Source: Brevipalpus yothersi
Lineage: Eukaryota; Arthropoda; Arachnida; Trombidiformes; Tenuipalpidae
Assembly: GCA_003956705.1 (NCBI GenBank)
Contig: QZCP01000423.1
Location: forward strand, 124,001-188,000
Direction: 5' to 3'
DNA: 64,000 nt
Program-made: the position numbers and the translations under genes
Shown: positions 47,677-60,043 of the stretch, piece after piece
How positions within the stretch are numbered: the first letter of the stretch is position 1
Layout of the letters: each line of letters begins with the position of its first letter
Notes under the pieces: model-generated
What the model was told of the DNA's origin: nothing
The model's input: the letters and a program-made list of their open reading frames with translations, nothing else
Database searches by the model: none

Positions 47677-50600
47677 TGCTTTTTGGAAGACCACAAAATG
47701 CAAGCATCATGGAGAGAGAGAAAGAGAAAGAGGATCGTGAATGTGTGAGAGAGAAAGAGTATGAATTATTTGCTTTTTCAGAGCTTGATTTCCTGTTACT
47801 CGCTTCAAATAGGCTGATTTTCAAAGAGAATAGATATATATCTATCTGATGATGAGTATCATGATGAGTAATTTACTTCATTTACTTGGAAAAAGAGAGA
47901 AGGACATGGACAAATTTTCACTTACATTTTCACATGAAAACTCGTTGGCATTACAGGTAATATTTTGACATCCAGTTTCATCCGAAAAATCGCCACAATC
48001 ATTATCAGAATCACATCGGAATGTGAGTGGAATACATCGGCCACTTTTGCAAGTGAACTCTTTCTCTGAGCATGAAGATTGGGTGCAATTCTGTTGTTCA
48101 TCGGAATTGTCCAAACAATCATCATCACCATCGCATACCCATGTTTTTGGTATACAACGTTGATTGTTACAGGTGAAATCCCAACTATTAGGACATGCTC
48201 GCAATGGTGGCTCTTTTTCCGGATTAGAAACACATGATTTGCCATCGCTCGACAACTTTTCGCCGTAAGGACAGCCGCACTTAACTTCAAGACCGTAATC
48301 GGTGGCATTGGATGGAACACCGAAGCAAAATTTTTGACACTTTCCATTATCCGATAAACATGGATGGCGAGGATCAATTCTTTGATTACTTTTACTAAAC
48401 ATTTTGATACCATATAGACGATTATTTTCTTCAACAGTTCGGACAATCTTTTCATTGGTACCGTTGACCTTGTGCATTCGTAGTATTGCATCGAGACGCC
48501 AATCAGTAACGTATAGCCACTGATCGTGTAAGACAATGCTGAATGGATGCTTGATGCGAGGTGATGAGATGGTTTTGACATCGGTTCCGTCCAATTTGGC
48601 GTGTTGAATATGATCCAATAGAGCATCACACCAATACAATCGATCCATTTCATAATCAATACTCAGTCCATTAGGCCAACCGAGTAGGACACCACGGAAA
48701 ACCATAATATTGGTACCATCTAAGAATGCTCGGCTTATGTTGGCCGGACGATCCCATTCAGAGAAGAAAACATAACCTTTATTCGGATGAACGGCTATAG
48801 CTCGTGGGCGCTTCAGGTTTTTCAACAATGTACGCCGATACTCCGGATTGGATGTGGATAAAACATTGAGTGTTCCCTTTCTCGAGTCAATATAATATAA
48901 ATTATTTGCAATCCAATCGAGTGCCAATCCTTCCACTCCTTCATTTTGAGAAGCGAGCACATTTTCTTTGCCGGTACCATCAACTTTAATCTTATAAATC
49001 ACATCCAATATCACATCCGAATAGTATATATACTGTGATTTATACGAATAATCAAGACCAACAAAACGAGCTGATCGGCTAACAATAGGCACAATGGCAT
49101 CGGAGAATGCATTCTCATTTTTGATCAATATTCCGCGAACAAATTTTTGCTGGGAATACAGGAGGAACTCTTTTATAGGCACACATGATTTTTGATTAGG
49201 AGCCAGCTCATGGCCGGTATCACAAACACACCGAAAACCGAGTGTATAATCTTTTGATGATAACTCATTACGAGTGATTACACACATATGCTGGCATCCA
49301 CCATTACGAATACCACATGGATTATCGGTCTGTGGTTGCCGTAGACGATGATAACTTTTGATTGCTTTCGGCTCTACAAGGGATCCTTTTTCCCGGTAAA
49401 TGGTTTCCGTTGGTTTTGATGAATTGTAAAGATCAATTTTACGAATACCTTGTCTCGTTGAATCTGTCCAATACACTTGATTTTCAAACATTGATATGCG
49501 CACTGGTGCTGGTACCTTGGTTGAACCTCGCAGAACGGTGTGTCGATTGAGCCCATTATAATCGACAACTACAATTTGATCTAACTGAGAGTCACACCAA
49601 ATGACACGCTCATTAACATAATCAAGTGTAAGTCCAGATGCTTTGTATATGTAAACCGATACGATTGTGGTACGATTGGTTCCATCCATATATGCTCGAT
49701 CAATATAATCGGAATCGGTGAAAAACATGTAACCCTTGGTTGGATCCAGTGCAATATCCAATGGTGCGGTAATATTTTGACTTAACACAATTGCACGATG
49801 TTTACCATCGAATTCGAATATATCAATCTTTTGATTGTGACTATCACAGACATATATTTTATTCGTTATCCAGTCAACGGCCAGCGATACTGGACTCCAT
49901 TGGTAAACAACCGAAATGGCTTCTGTTGGTGGAATGGTTGATATAGCAGTAGTGGTGATCGGCGGTGACGAAAATGATGATGAGGAAGATGATGAAGATG
50001 ATGATGAAGATGATGACGACGATGAAGATGATGCTGGAGTTGTGGTAGTAGTGGTGGTTGTGGTGGTTGATATTTTTTGTGATTGACTCGCTTTACTGAT
50101 CTCATCAATTTTAAGAGAATATATTTTTTTCGTCTGCACATCGGACCAGAAAAGTAATGCCTTATCGTAATGATAATCAAGACCCGATGATGATAATGTG
50201 GTATTATTAATTAATTCTAGCCTACTACCATGTGAATCGGTACGAAATATTGAGCTATGATGTGCGAATATTATTCTCATTTCCGTACTATTAATTGCTT
50301 CACAGTGACGAGGTGGTGTAAGAGAATAGCCTGATGAACATGAGCACTCATATCCGCCATCCGTATTCTTACAATACTGATCACAATAACCCCACTGAAG
50401 GCATTCATTCAAATCTATGCAACTCTTATTGTCACGAGTATCAATTGTCATACCGGATGGACAATAGCATACACCACCGTCCATGGATGATCTACAGGCA
50501 TGTTGACACAAAAGAGTTGGACACTTGGACGATGAACAGCCATCGGCACTTGTACCACCATCTTTACAATCAACTACTTTACTAGTGCCACTAGTATTTC

Positions 50601-50859
50601 CATCAACACAAAATTTATCCGTTGGTGAACACTGTTGCCTATCGGACGTTGATGATGATGTTGGTGAAGATAGTGGTGGTGATGATGATGATAATATTGG
50701 TGATGTTTGATTGATGCTGGAAAATGTTAATGGTGAAGTTAATATAGTTCGCTCTGCTGATGTACATGTTGTTGGACACAGTGTTAACAATATAAAAATA
50801 AGAATAAAAATATAATATCTAATTGAAATATATTGATTATTACTAGGGTCATTTGCCAT
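32505..50859 (-). CDS. LRP1: LRP1, low-density lipoprotein receptor-related protein 1
   Basis: Twenty-one coding exons in consistent phase give about 4,471 aa (human 4,544): 50859..47926, 47199..47076, 46639..46515, 46348..46225, 45766..45644, 44997..40714, 40580..40459, 39522..39243, 39036..38926, 38821..38744, 38653..38350, 38270..38140, 38023..37931, 37731..35272, 35195..34605, 34523..34370, 34223..34080, 33969..33563, 33498..33126, 33025..32920, 32852..32505. Order: signal peptide; one degenerate LDLa-like segment; EGF pair; YWTD propellers and EGFs; 8 LDLa; propellers and EGFs; 10 LDLa; propellers; 11 LDLa; EGFs; final propeller; two EGF-like modules; one membrane helix (ILPILLVVIALILATGLFLF); cytoplasmic tail with NPMY. 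The 8/10/11 clusters and the tail segment (LDSEFNL...TTNFSNPMY) identify LRP1 rather than LRP2. It is an endocytic receptor for many ligands. Oddities are listed as findings. Confidence 0.96.
32787..32798 (-). other. NPMY endocytosis motif of LRP1
   Basis: Encodes Asn-Pro-Met-Tyr in NFSNPMY. It corresponds to the distal NPVY of human LRP1, which binds PTB-domain adaptors and drives internalisation. Confidence 0.9.
39523..40458 (-). other. LRP1 intron 7 with TC microsatellite
   Basis: A 936-nt intron in the second large LDLa cluster. A CT run lies at 40145-40193, followed by AAG triplets. A 119-codon same-strand frame at 39585-39944 has no ATG start and was rejected. Confidence 0.55.
40145..40193. 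repeat. (TC)n microsatellite in LRP1 intron 7
   Basis: Pure CT run followed by an AAG-rich stretch (40197-40222). Confidence 0.95.
45992..46055. repeat. (TC)n microsatellite in LRP1 intron 4
   Basis: CT run of about 64 bases decaying into TTTC repeats to 46084. Confidence 0.95.
47200..47925 (-). other. LRP1 intron 1
   Basis: A 726-nt intron between the long first coding exon and the first of the single-LDLa exons. It contains short GA runs (about 47650-47675) and no supported gene. Confidence 0.55.
49945..50085 (-). repeat. Coding poly-Thr/poly-Ser tract inside LRP1 propeller 1
   Basis: On the coding strand this is a run of Thr codons followed by TCA/TCT/TCG Ser codons (about residues 258-305). 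It is an imperfect trinucleotide repeat within the first LRP1 exon. Confidence 0.9.
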
Positions 50860-51353
50860 CTTGCCACAAAATCAAGATGAACACACACACATAACTACTA
50901 CATCTACCTCTCTCTCTCTCTCTCTCTTTCTCTCTCTTTTCCTCTCTCTCTCTCTACCTTCTCACAACTTTTTCACTTCTCTCTCTCTCTTTTCCTCTCT
51001 CTTTACCTTCTCTCAACTCTAAACGCGGCAAGTAAAAACTTTTTTTCACCTCTCTCTCAGGTATTGCTGATTGCTGTATTGGCTATACACTGCTGCTGCT
51101 GCTGCTGCTGATGGTGAAGAGAATCTCTCTCTTCTCTCAATGATGATGAGACATCCCAACGCGGCCAAACAAGACCAGTTTGCCAGTCCCTAGTCCAACA
51201 TCCCGCCGATCTGCCTACTGCCATCTGCAGAGCCAGGTAACAGCCTACCTGGGCCAATAATTATTTGATTATCATCATATACAGGTATACACGTCTCTCT
51301 CTCTCTCTGGTTGGCTCACTTCCCATTGCCCACTTCCTCCTTTGCTTTCAAAC

Positions 51354-51384
<31 letters not shown>

Positions 51385-52134
51385 TGGAATGTGCTCTCCT
51401 ACTTCCCACAGGAATGCCATACATTCCACAGAGTCTCTCCTATTGGAAGTACTGCGAAAAGGGCGCGGAAAAAAGTTTTCGCGCAACTTTCGAGCGAGAG
51501 AGAAAAGTTTCTCGCAACGATAGTGGGGGGGAGAGGAGGGGGAGGAGGAGGAGAAGAGATGTTGAAGCAGTATCAAAAGAACCGTTCAGAATACAAAAAG
51601 ATTCAACTGCTGAGCTGATGAAAGGTGTTCAGGATAAATTTTATCTGTAATTTGTGAGGAAAATTACCAAGATGTTGAAAAAATTGTCTATCGGGAGAAG
51701 AAACCATCGGGAATAGGTTCAAATCAACTAACCAAAGAATTTCCACAAGCTGTCTGAATATTCAAAAATATCCCAATTTCAATCAATTTTATCTTTCAAA
51801 CTATATTTTCAGCTCCCAATGATTACATCCACAATTCAAATTATAATTACAATTATGATGAAAATTACCCAACTAACTAGGGACTCAAAGTCTCAGCACA
51901 ATTCGGAAATTATAATCACAATTCTCAATTTTCTTTCTTTATTGAATGTTTTTGTCAATCTGGCTGTCAATATATTTGATTATAAAAATAAAAATAAAAA
52001 TTATTGTGAAATATATCGAAAGATAGCGCTTGTTATTAAAAACTCAATTTCGTTGAGTAAACTCTTTCGATTTTTTTCTAGATCAACTTTCTTGAAACCA
52101 GGGTTCAAATTTTGCCACTTTTGATCTTGAGGGT
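50860..52134. other. Upstream region of LRP1
   Basis: CT-rich and GA-rich tracts (50910-51005, 51293-51308, 51355-51384), a short GCT/CAG triplet run near 51091-51111 and a G-rich patch near 51526-51556. The LRP1 promoter and 5' UTR must lie here. No ORF other than repeat-derived ones was found. Confidence 0.4.
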
Positions 52135-52416
52135 TCAATTTCCTGATATATTTGGAAAAATATCATGAAATCTTAATGTTAATAATAAAGTGCCTACAGG
52201 GTCTCTATAAATCTTTTGATTCCAAATTTTTGGAACATTGTAACCTATGTCATCTCCTATTAGTGTTTGAATAATGTACAATTTAATCTCACTTCTAACT
52301 TTCATCATTTTTTTGGCTAATTTAAAGCCCTCTACTACAAGACATTCAGTAATTTTCGATGAATCATAAATTATCAACCAATCATTTGATCTCTCAAGAA
52401 AAAGAAATAAAATCAT
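52135..52416 (-). CDS. Hypothetical 93-codon ORF
   Basis: A complete ORF from ATG 52416 (MILFLFLERSNDWLIIYD) to TGA. It has mixed composition with an amphipathic middle (FKLAKKMMKVRSEIKLYII) and lies between LRP1 and the Thr-rich gene on the same strand. It is very AT-rich and shows no family, so it may be chance. It could also lie partly in the 3' UTR of the Thr-rich gene, whose likely polyA signal (AATAAA on minus, 52451..52446) ends just before it. Confidence 0.25.
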   Translation of the reverse strand: MILFLFLERSNDWLIIYDSSKITECLVVEGFKLAKKMMKVRSEIKLYIIQTLIGDDIGYNVPKIWNQKIYRDPVGTLLLTLRFHDIFPNISGN

Positions 52417-52445
52417 GGAGAATAGTCGGAAGAAATATTTACAAA

Positions 52446-52451
52446 TTTATT
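52446..52451 (-). terminator. AATAAA signal of the Thr-rich gene
   Basis: About 150 bases after the stop codon at 52603. Confidence 0.5.
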
Positions 52452-52602
52452 AGCCAGAAGCATGAGCATATAGAATATTCTAAAAAAACTTTTTCTTCGA
52501 TCACATTCGAATAAACGATCGTAGCCATTGAATAAATCTGACTATGTCCAGTTTTATCTCAATAACATGATCCCGTAATCATTTGGTTCTTCCTTTCTCC
52601 GT

Positions 52603-55394
52603 TCAACCGAAAAATGGATTGAGTCCAGCTCCTGGAGCCATAGTTTGAGTGATGGTTGACAAACTTGTGGTTGTAATGACCGTTGGATAAATGCTGGTAC
52701 TGGTCACAGTTCGATACTTGGTACTGAGAGCATTATACTTCAAAGTGTACACTTTGGTGTCGGTAGTTGTGGCCGAAGTAAGTGTGGTAAACGTATGAGT
52801 AACCACAATCGGTTTTGGATTCAACTGATTGAGTGCTTGATTTAGCGCCAAATTAAGTCCTTGATTGTAATTATTGTTGTTGTTGTTATTAGCATTGCCC
52901 ATCACCTGTGGATTTTGCGCTCCGAAACCACGTCCCAACGTATTAGGATCAAACAATGCTGGCACATATCCATTATTACCGTTGATCTGATTTGGTGCAC
53001 CAAAGCCAACACCATTGAAACGATTGAAATTATTATTGTTAAGACCACCAACCACAGCTGTGTTCATCAACTGACCAGCAAGTGCTCTCTGTATTTGCGC
53101 TTGATGCATAATCATATCAGTATTCAATTTTGGTGTAATCTCAGTGGTCAGTGTGGTCACTGTTCGCTCCACCTTAGCACTTGGCTCGGTGATGGTTCGT
53201 GTTCTGGTTGCTCGTCCATCGTAAAAACTGAGAACTTTGGTAGCATAAATCGTATCTGTGGTGACCACTTCGATTGGTCGGGTAATTGTTTCGTATTGCT
53301 GCTGTTGTCGCTGGACATTTTGTTGTAAATTTTGCTGTAATCCCAAATACATGGCAGCCAAAGCTGGATTACGAAGTGCTGCACCAATAATTAATGGATT
53401 ATTCAAATCTAACGCTTGACCGGAGGATGGTGATGATTGAAGTTGATTATTGATGCCACCAAAGTTTGCCAAACTTGGTTCCAAAGTTGAAAAGGAACCA
53501 CCATTTTGATTAGGCAACGGATAAGTGGATGTCTTGTGGATATTATTATCATCAATCGATGCTGTAAGCTGAATATTGCCACCATGAAGTGATGGCTCAA
53601 CGATACCATTCAAGCCATTATTGTTGGCGATACCATTTTGTGAGTCAACATTCGTTTCTGATGTATCAATAGCATCAATCATGAAGCTAGCATTATTCAT
53701 TTCAGCTGATGCCGTTTGTAATAGTAACAAATCACCCGGTGGCATAGTCTTATAAGCGGTAATCATTTTGCGTATCACAAAACTTTCCGTAACCGTATGA
53801 TTAGTGGTCAATGAGCCATCATAAACAGGTACCACGGTTGTTCGAGATATTCTCTCAGTCAACGAATACGTTCGACTGATCACAATTGGTGGTGTCTCCT
53901 GGACTGCAGTGAAATCTAGATCATTACCATCAGCTGGGATGGTTAACGGTTGATCAGCTCGACCATCAACCAATCGAGCTGACGGATGGAGAGTAGCATC
54001 TACTGTGGTAGTATATGTAACAGTGTCCACTTTGAATGGATTACCATTAAGATGTTGCGTTATTTCACTGGTTATAGTTTGAACTTGCTTGATAACTTTG
54101 TGAGGCTCAATTGGTGCTGATCCAATGTCTCGACCACCATTGCTATTCTCATTTTGTCCATTATTATTGTTGTTATTGTTACCAATTAATCCAAGATCCA
54201 AGAGTGGTGGACTGTATCGTGGCTCTGGTGCATTCAATTCTTGTGGCTCTTCATATCGAGGCTCTTCTTCAGCTCTCTTCTCAACGATTGACGATGCTTT
54301 GGCCACTGGTTCTTCTGGATTTCGATTATTATTATTATTATTGTTGTTGTTGTTATTGCCATTGGATGACTCAAATCGACTTGATCTAGAGTATGGCTGA
54401 TGATGAGCTGGTGGACCTGATCGATTGATGCCCAAGCGTTTTTGGAAACGTTGATTAATTTCTTTGGCCGCTTCCTCTTCAACCTTTTCCCGAGATGTTG
54501 GCGATGGAGTTGAAAGTTTTGCCTTGAAACGATTCATTCGAATCTAAATTTTGAAAGAGAGAGAGAGAAAAACATACAAATTAGGGTGAAAATTGTCAAA
54601 GTCATCCAAATTTGATCACTTTCTTTCGCTTTCATTACTATTTGTGACTCGAAAGCAGTTTGTCTCTCTTTCTTTTGAAAACTTCTTTTGGAATTTTAAA
54701 GATTCATTCATTAACCACGCGTTACATCTTCCGAAAGCCTTGCTTCAAGCCTACTAACTCATGGTTAATGGCACGCAAATTCTCTCTCTTGTGAGGCACC
54801 TAAAGCAATCATCACCCACGACAGGTATGGTGATGATGATCACATACTTTGAGAAAACAGAAGATTTATAAAGTTCATATGGAGCTTTGTGCTAATTACT
54901 CAACAATACTAGAGCAAAGTTTTTCCCTTCCGTTAGAATTTTGAGTGTATGTATGTGTACACTTCAGGTGTGAAAGTTTTGAGAACTTTTTCCTCTTAAA
55001 AATACAATAGGCTTCATCTGATCTTCTTCTGATACCACATTCTGTCTCTCTCATTCTATTTTCTTCGGCTGGAGGATAAGTTTTTCTCCTCTCATTGTGT
55101 TTTCTCATCACAAATCTCATATCTTCCAGATAAGTCTGATAAACTTTGGATTGAGTTCAGTAGAATAATCAAAATGAAACCCTGCTAGCACCCATAAACA
55201 ATGAGAAATCTGATTTTCCTACATGATGACACGCAGTGAATCCAAGTTCAAATCAGGCAGAGAAAAAAAGAAAGAGAGAGAGAGAGAGAGAGGATAATGA
55301 CCACTAAGTAATCATTAAAATCAGAATATAAGATTCACTCAAACAAATATTCCAGACCTCCTCTTCACCTTGTTTTATTTGATTCAAACTTATC

Positions 55395-55444
<50 letters not shown>

Positions 55445-58400
55445 ACAATAATCATCATGTTACTCAATAGAGACATATATAATTAAGCTTCAATCGTGAA
55501 TCATTTTTTGACAGATAATCGGAAATAAATTTTGACCATGAACTTGTTTTTTGATGGAAAAAAGTTCTCATCACTTTTCGTCATCAATGATGTCCCAAAA
55601 AGATTTTCTCTCTCTTCCCATCTCATCTTAATTTTATTGCATTACCGACCAAAATCTTACTCATCAACAAACTTTTCAAAGTAGTGAGACATGCCTAGCC
55701 TCAAGTTATCTGGAAAACTTTATAACTGAAACATTCTGATAGTTTGATTGCTGATCAGCAGACTGAAATATTCACAATATTTGCACTATTCTGTCTTTTT
55801 TCTATCTTCAGTTAATTTCATCATACCATTCTGCTCACTTACCCTTGGATTCTGTCTTGGAGTAAATTTAAATCTTTTCGAACCACGATTCGATCGATCA
55901 TCATCAGTCGGAGTAGCTTCATCTTCCCTCCGATTATTTGATACAGTGTCAAACAAACGAATGGGCCTTACTCGTTGAGTATTTTGATTACTGGACTCTC
56001 CTCGTGGATTGACAATTGAATTTGGACGATTCGAATTGTTATCCTTAGGATTGGCTGCTACTGGTGCCGGTTGATTGCGAACCTCTTCACTGGATCGAGT
56101 GAATGGGAAAGGAATCGATTTTGTGGGCTCAATTCTACTCGAAGCTGGCTTAGAGCTGAAAATAGATGATAATGGTTCATCAAATTTGATTGATGAACTG
56201 CTTCGCAATATTTGAGCATATTTTCCATCGATATACGTTCCGATAACTTTTGTTTCGTACACAGTTGTGGCTCCATTCAATACCACTGTTCCACCTAGAA
56301 CAGTGACCAATCCAGTTGGATATACTGGCTTGGAAATATCTGAGCTTGGCTCAATCGGCTGGCGTTGATGTTGATGATTATGTGATTTAGTGGCACTAAT
56401 TGAACTAACAGTGGCAGATATTGGCGTAGGCTTAATTTCCAATGGTTTCACAGTGGATGAAATGGGCTGATGACGACTACTTGGAGTGGCCTCATCTTGA
56501 TTTGACCCAGCCGGTGTGAACACAATTACCGTTCCATCGACTGTTGTTCGAAAATTAAGGAAACCTCGGACCGTAACGGTTGGAAAGGCCGTTTCCGCAA
56601 TTGATCCATCCAATCGAAGTTCGGCAGCTTCTAATGATGATTTTGGTGGAATGTATGCCAGTGATGAGGCTGCATATCGAGCATCTTGGGCTAGAAAAGA
56701 GATAAGAATTCAATGTGATTGTTCCAAAAACAGAACCTTGTGTTCGAATGTGTGTGAAAGTAGTCTCAAGAATGAGGATAAAAAGAAAGGCTAATACATG
56801 AGAAAATCGTGTTATGTCTAAAATGGGGAAGTGATTGTGTGTGTGAGTGTGAAAATTTTTCCACCACTATCGAACAGGTAATAATACAAGAATGTCAATT
56901 GTTTTACAGCGATTTCGAAAAAACACTATCCACTCCGATAAATGACCACCACCAAGCACCATCGTCTATGATCATTGAATATGATTTGAAGGACCTTTTC
57001 TAACACTTCGTGAAGCCTCTCTTTCTTGTCAAAGCTGAGATTCACTTTCACCATTATTTCCCTCATACAGACACCATATTATCATGTTTATTCAAATTTT
57101 TGTTCAGAACAGTATCTTCTGTTCTACGAGTGTTTGTATAAATCATTGGTAGCCATCGATGATTCGTTCTGCTACTCTCTTCCTCTATCTTTCATACTTT
57201 TGATGCTAGAAAAATCCATGATGGTGACTAAATCACTCTTCAAGATTCTTTTTCTTCCACTTGACCACTCATCAAAATGATCGGTATGTGGTGTGTTTGG
57301 AGATGTGTATTCGAAAAAGATATATGTTAATCATCGAGTGGTAACCAGTTCGAACACACATACACACACACTCAGACTGTTCAGAAAAGCGGAAAAGATT
57401 AATTAAACAGCTACCTCAAATTTTCTGTCTTGTATTCTGTTGTGACACAACTTACATTCACTCGATGATGGGACAAATCATGTTGATTGCTCTGAACAAG
57501 TTCACTTTCTTTTTCTCTCTCTTTTAACATTATTTTACAGTCATGATCATCACAACAGCAGCGACGTATTTTTCACCCTTAAAAGCTGATTGAATAAAAG
57601 AGAAGAAGCGAAAAAAAATTGACAAAACGTTGTGACGAAGTGGAAGTCAAAATTTGCGTTCCTATCATTGAATGTTGCCGTTTGCATGATGGAAGCATCA
57701 AAAATGATGGTTAATAATTGTTATTATGAGTATATATACAGGATAGACAGGAGTAGGTGGCCGATTAATGTTAATAGTGAAACATTCTCTCCAGACATTG
57801 AGACAAAGAGACTGTTTAATTTGGTTAGTCAAATTCGACACTTGAATGGTGGAAAAGTTATGTCAGTTAATGATGATGGAGAAGAGTATCAAGAAGGTGG
57901 AAAGAGAGGTCGAGTAGACAATTTGGTCCAACAACAATAACAACAACAAAAACATCAACAGCATCAACATTACTGACTCAGATCATCAACTACTCCATTG
58001 ATTATTAGATAAAGGTGGTGTTAACCTTTTTTCTTTCGCCCTTCCACACTCACACACTCACAATCAGTAAATATATTTGTAACTGAATCATCATCTTTCA
58101 CCAATCATCAATGATTCTCACACACACACTCACATTTCCACTTCCCTTTGTGACCAGTTGATGAAATAAAATCGTTCAAATAGCTTGGATCAATGATCGT
58201 CCTGTTGCACGATCAAATAAAAAAAACAGTTATTTCAATCATCGGGAAAAATTTTAATCGTGATCATTTTGATTTTGATTCCTTTTGTAACTTTTAATGG
58301 CCACAATCGCCCACTCATACTGTACCGTTTTCGGGTGATCATTCTCACAGCTTGCACTAAAAGTAAATGCTTTCAAGATATTGCGATTGCATTGCAATCG

Positions 58401-59995
58401 TAATTTACGCTTCGAGCCTACAATGAATCATGAATGAGAATGTTGATGATACAAGAAAAAAGAGAAGCATTGAATAAGAAGTCTTCTTCTTCTTCTACTC
58501 AGTATCTCATCCTCTTCTCACCAATTATGACTCGAATGATGGGATGAAAATCAAGGTGAACATCATTGAAAAGAGATAGAAAGAAAAATTTTGGCAGTTG
58601 ATCCCTCATGGAACTTACTCTTTCTCGCCTATTTTCTCTCTCTCTCTCTTTCCTCCTTTCTTTCTATCTCTTAGTCCTCGTTCACGATATACACAACATT
58701 CTATTCTAACGGTTTATACAATTTATTTAACTGACAAACGAAATTCTATCTTGCTTTCTATTTCTACTGCTGCTAATATTTTCCCGCCATAATTTTGTCT
58801 CTAGGCCATTGAGTTACATTATCATTCAGTCATTTCTGTATTCTCAATTGAATGTGTGATTGTTCAATGAATCAAATGACCATGAATCATGTAACACTCA
58901 AAACGTATTGCTCACATTCTTATCCACCATAATTTTTCACCTCTAATTTGTCAAAAATGAAAGATCACTAGCCTGTCATGATATGAAAGCTTCTATTTAT
59001 CTAAATTTAGAACTAATCTTCAGAACTTTTAGTTCACTTCTACTTTTTATCGTGCCCGCTCAACTGACATGATGATGGTGATCATCATTTTTGGTGTTCA
59101 TCAAAATCCTTACGTGCTTGTACTCGATATATATTTTTTTCTCTCTCCCATGCCACCATTCACCAATCGAGGAAAACCATGAATATCATGTCATCTCAAG
59201 GATTCATCCATGATTATTCTTATGCCTCTCTCTCTCATCTACATCCCATGTTTGTCTTGTATGTGTGTGGACGTCGAGAAGATAAAAAAGTGTAATTCAG
59301 AAGTCAAAAATTAAATGATAAGTAGAAGCACGAAAAATTGAATCAACTGAAATCTCGAGACAAGTATGAAAAATTAGCTCGAATAGACGAAAATATTGTC
59401 ATAATTTTGTGGCTCTAAAATTGTGAAAGGTAAAAATTTTTAATCCATTCATCATCAAGTGGACATTCCATGAACAAGACATATCATTTAACCTGTCACA
59501 GTTGGACAACCCACACACACACACAGCTTTTCCATGGCCAGTATCATCTGAAAAAAGTTAATCCGAAAGACACACAACAGCTCCAAAAAGGAAAGTCTTG
59601 GAAATAAAACTGACAGAAAAAGAGGATCAAGTGATCAATATTCAACCCATAATGATCAAAACTATTAGTTTCACTCAAGTAGACCTTAACAATCTGCCAT
59701 TTTCCCTTGTTAGCAACCCTTTTGATTGAGAGAGAGAGAAAGATTTAAGGAATGAATAGAAAGAACAAAAAAATTCCCTGTTCATGTCATTTCCAAAAAG
59801 GAATTTCCAAATAATACGAAGGTGAGAGCTTCTTGAACTTAATTCTTTTTCCATCTCTCTCTCATTATTTACTTCTATCCACCCTTAAGGATCATCTACT
59901 CATTCTTGAAATTTTTTTTCTTCCTTCTTAATTGTAGTTTGATCTGTTCTGAGGAATGTATAACAAGTGTACACACATTTAATCAGTCCTCTCAA

Positions 59996-60043
<48 letters not shown>

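Noticed and set aside
47498..47824. 108-codon minus-strand ORF in LRP1 intron 1
   Set aside because: Ser/Leu/Phe runs come from GA repeats.
57632..57940. 102-codon plus-strand ORF with a hydrophobic start
   Set aside because: It begins with GTG. The first ATG follows the hydrophobic stretch, and the tail is CAA-repeat derived.
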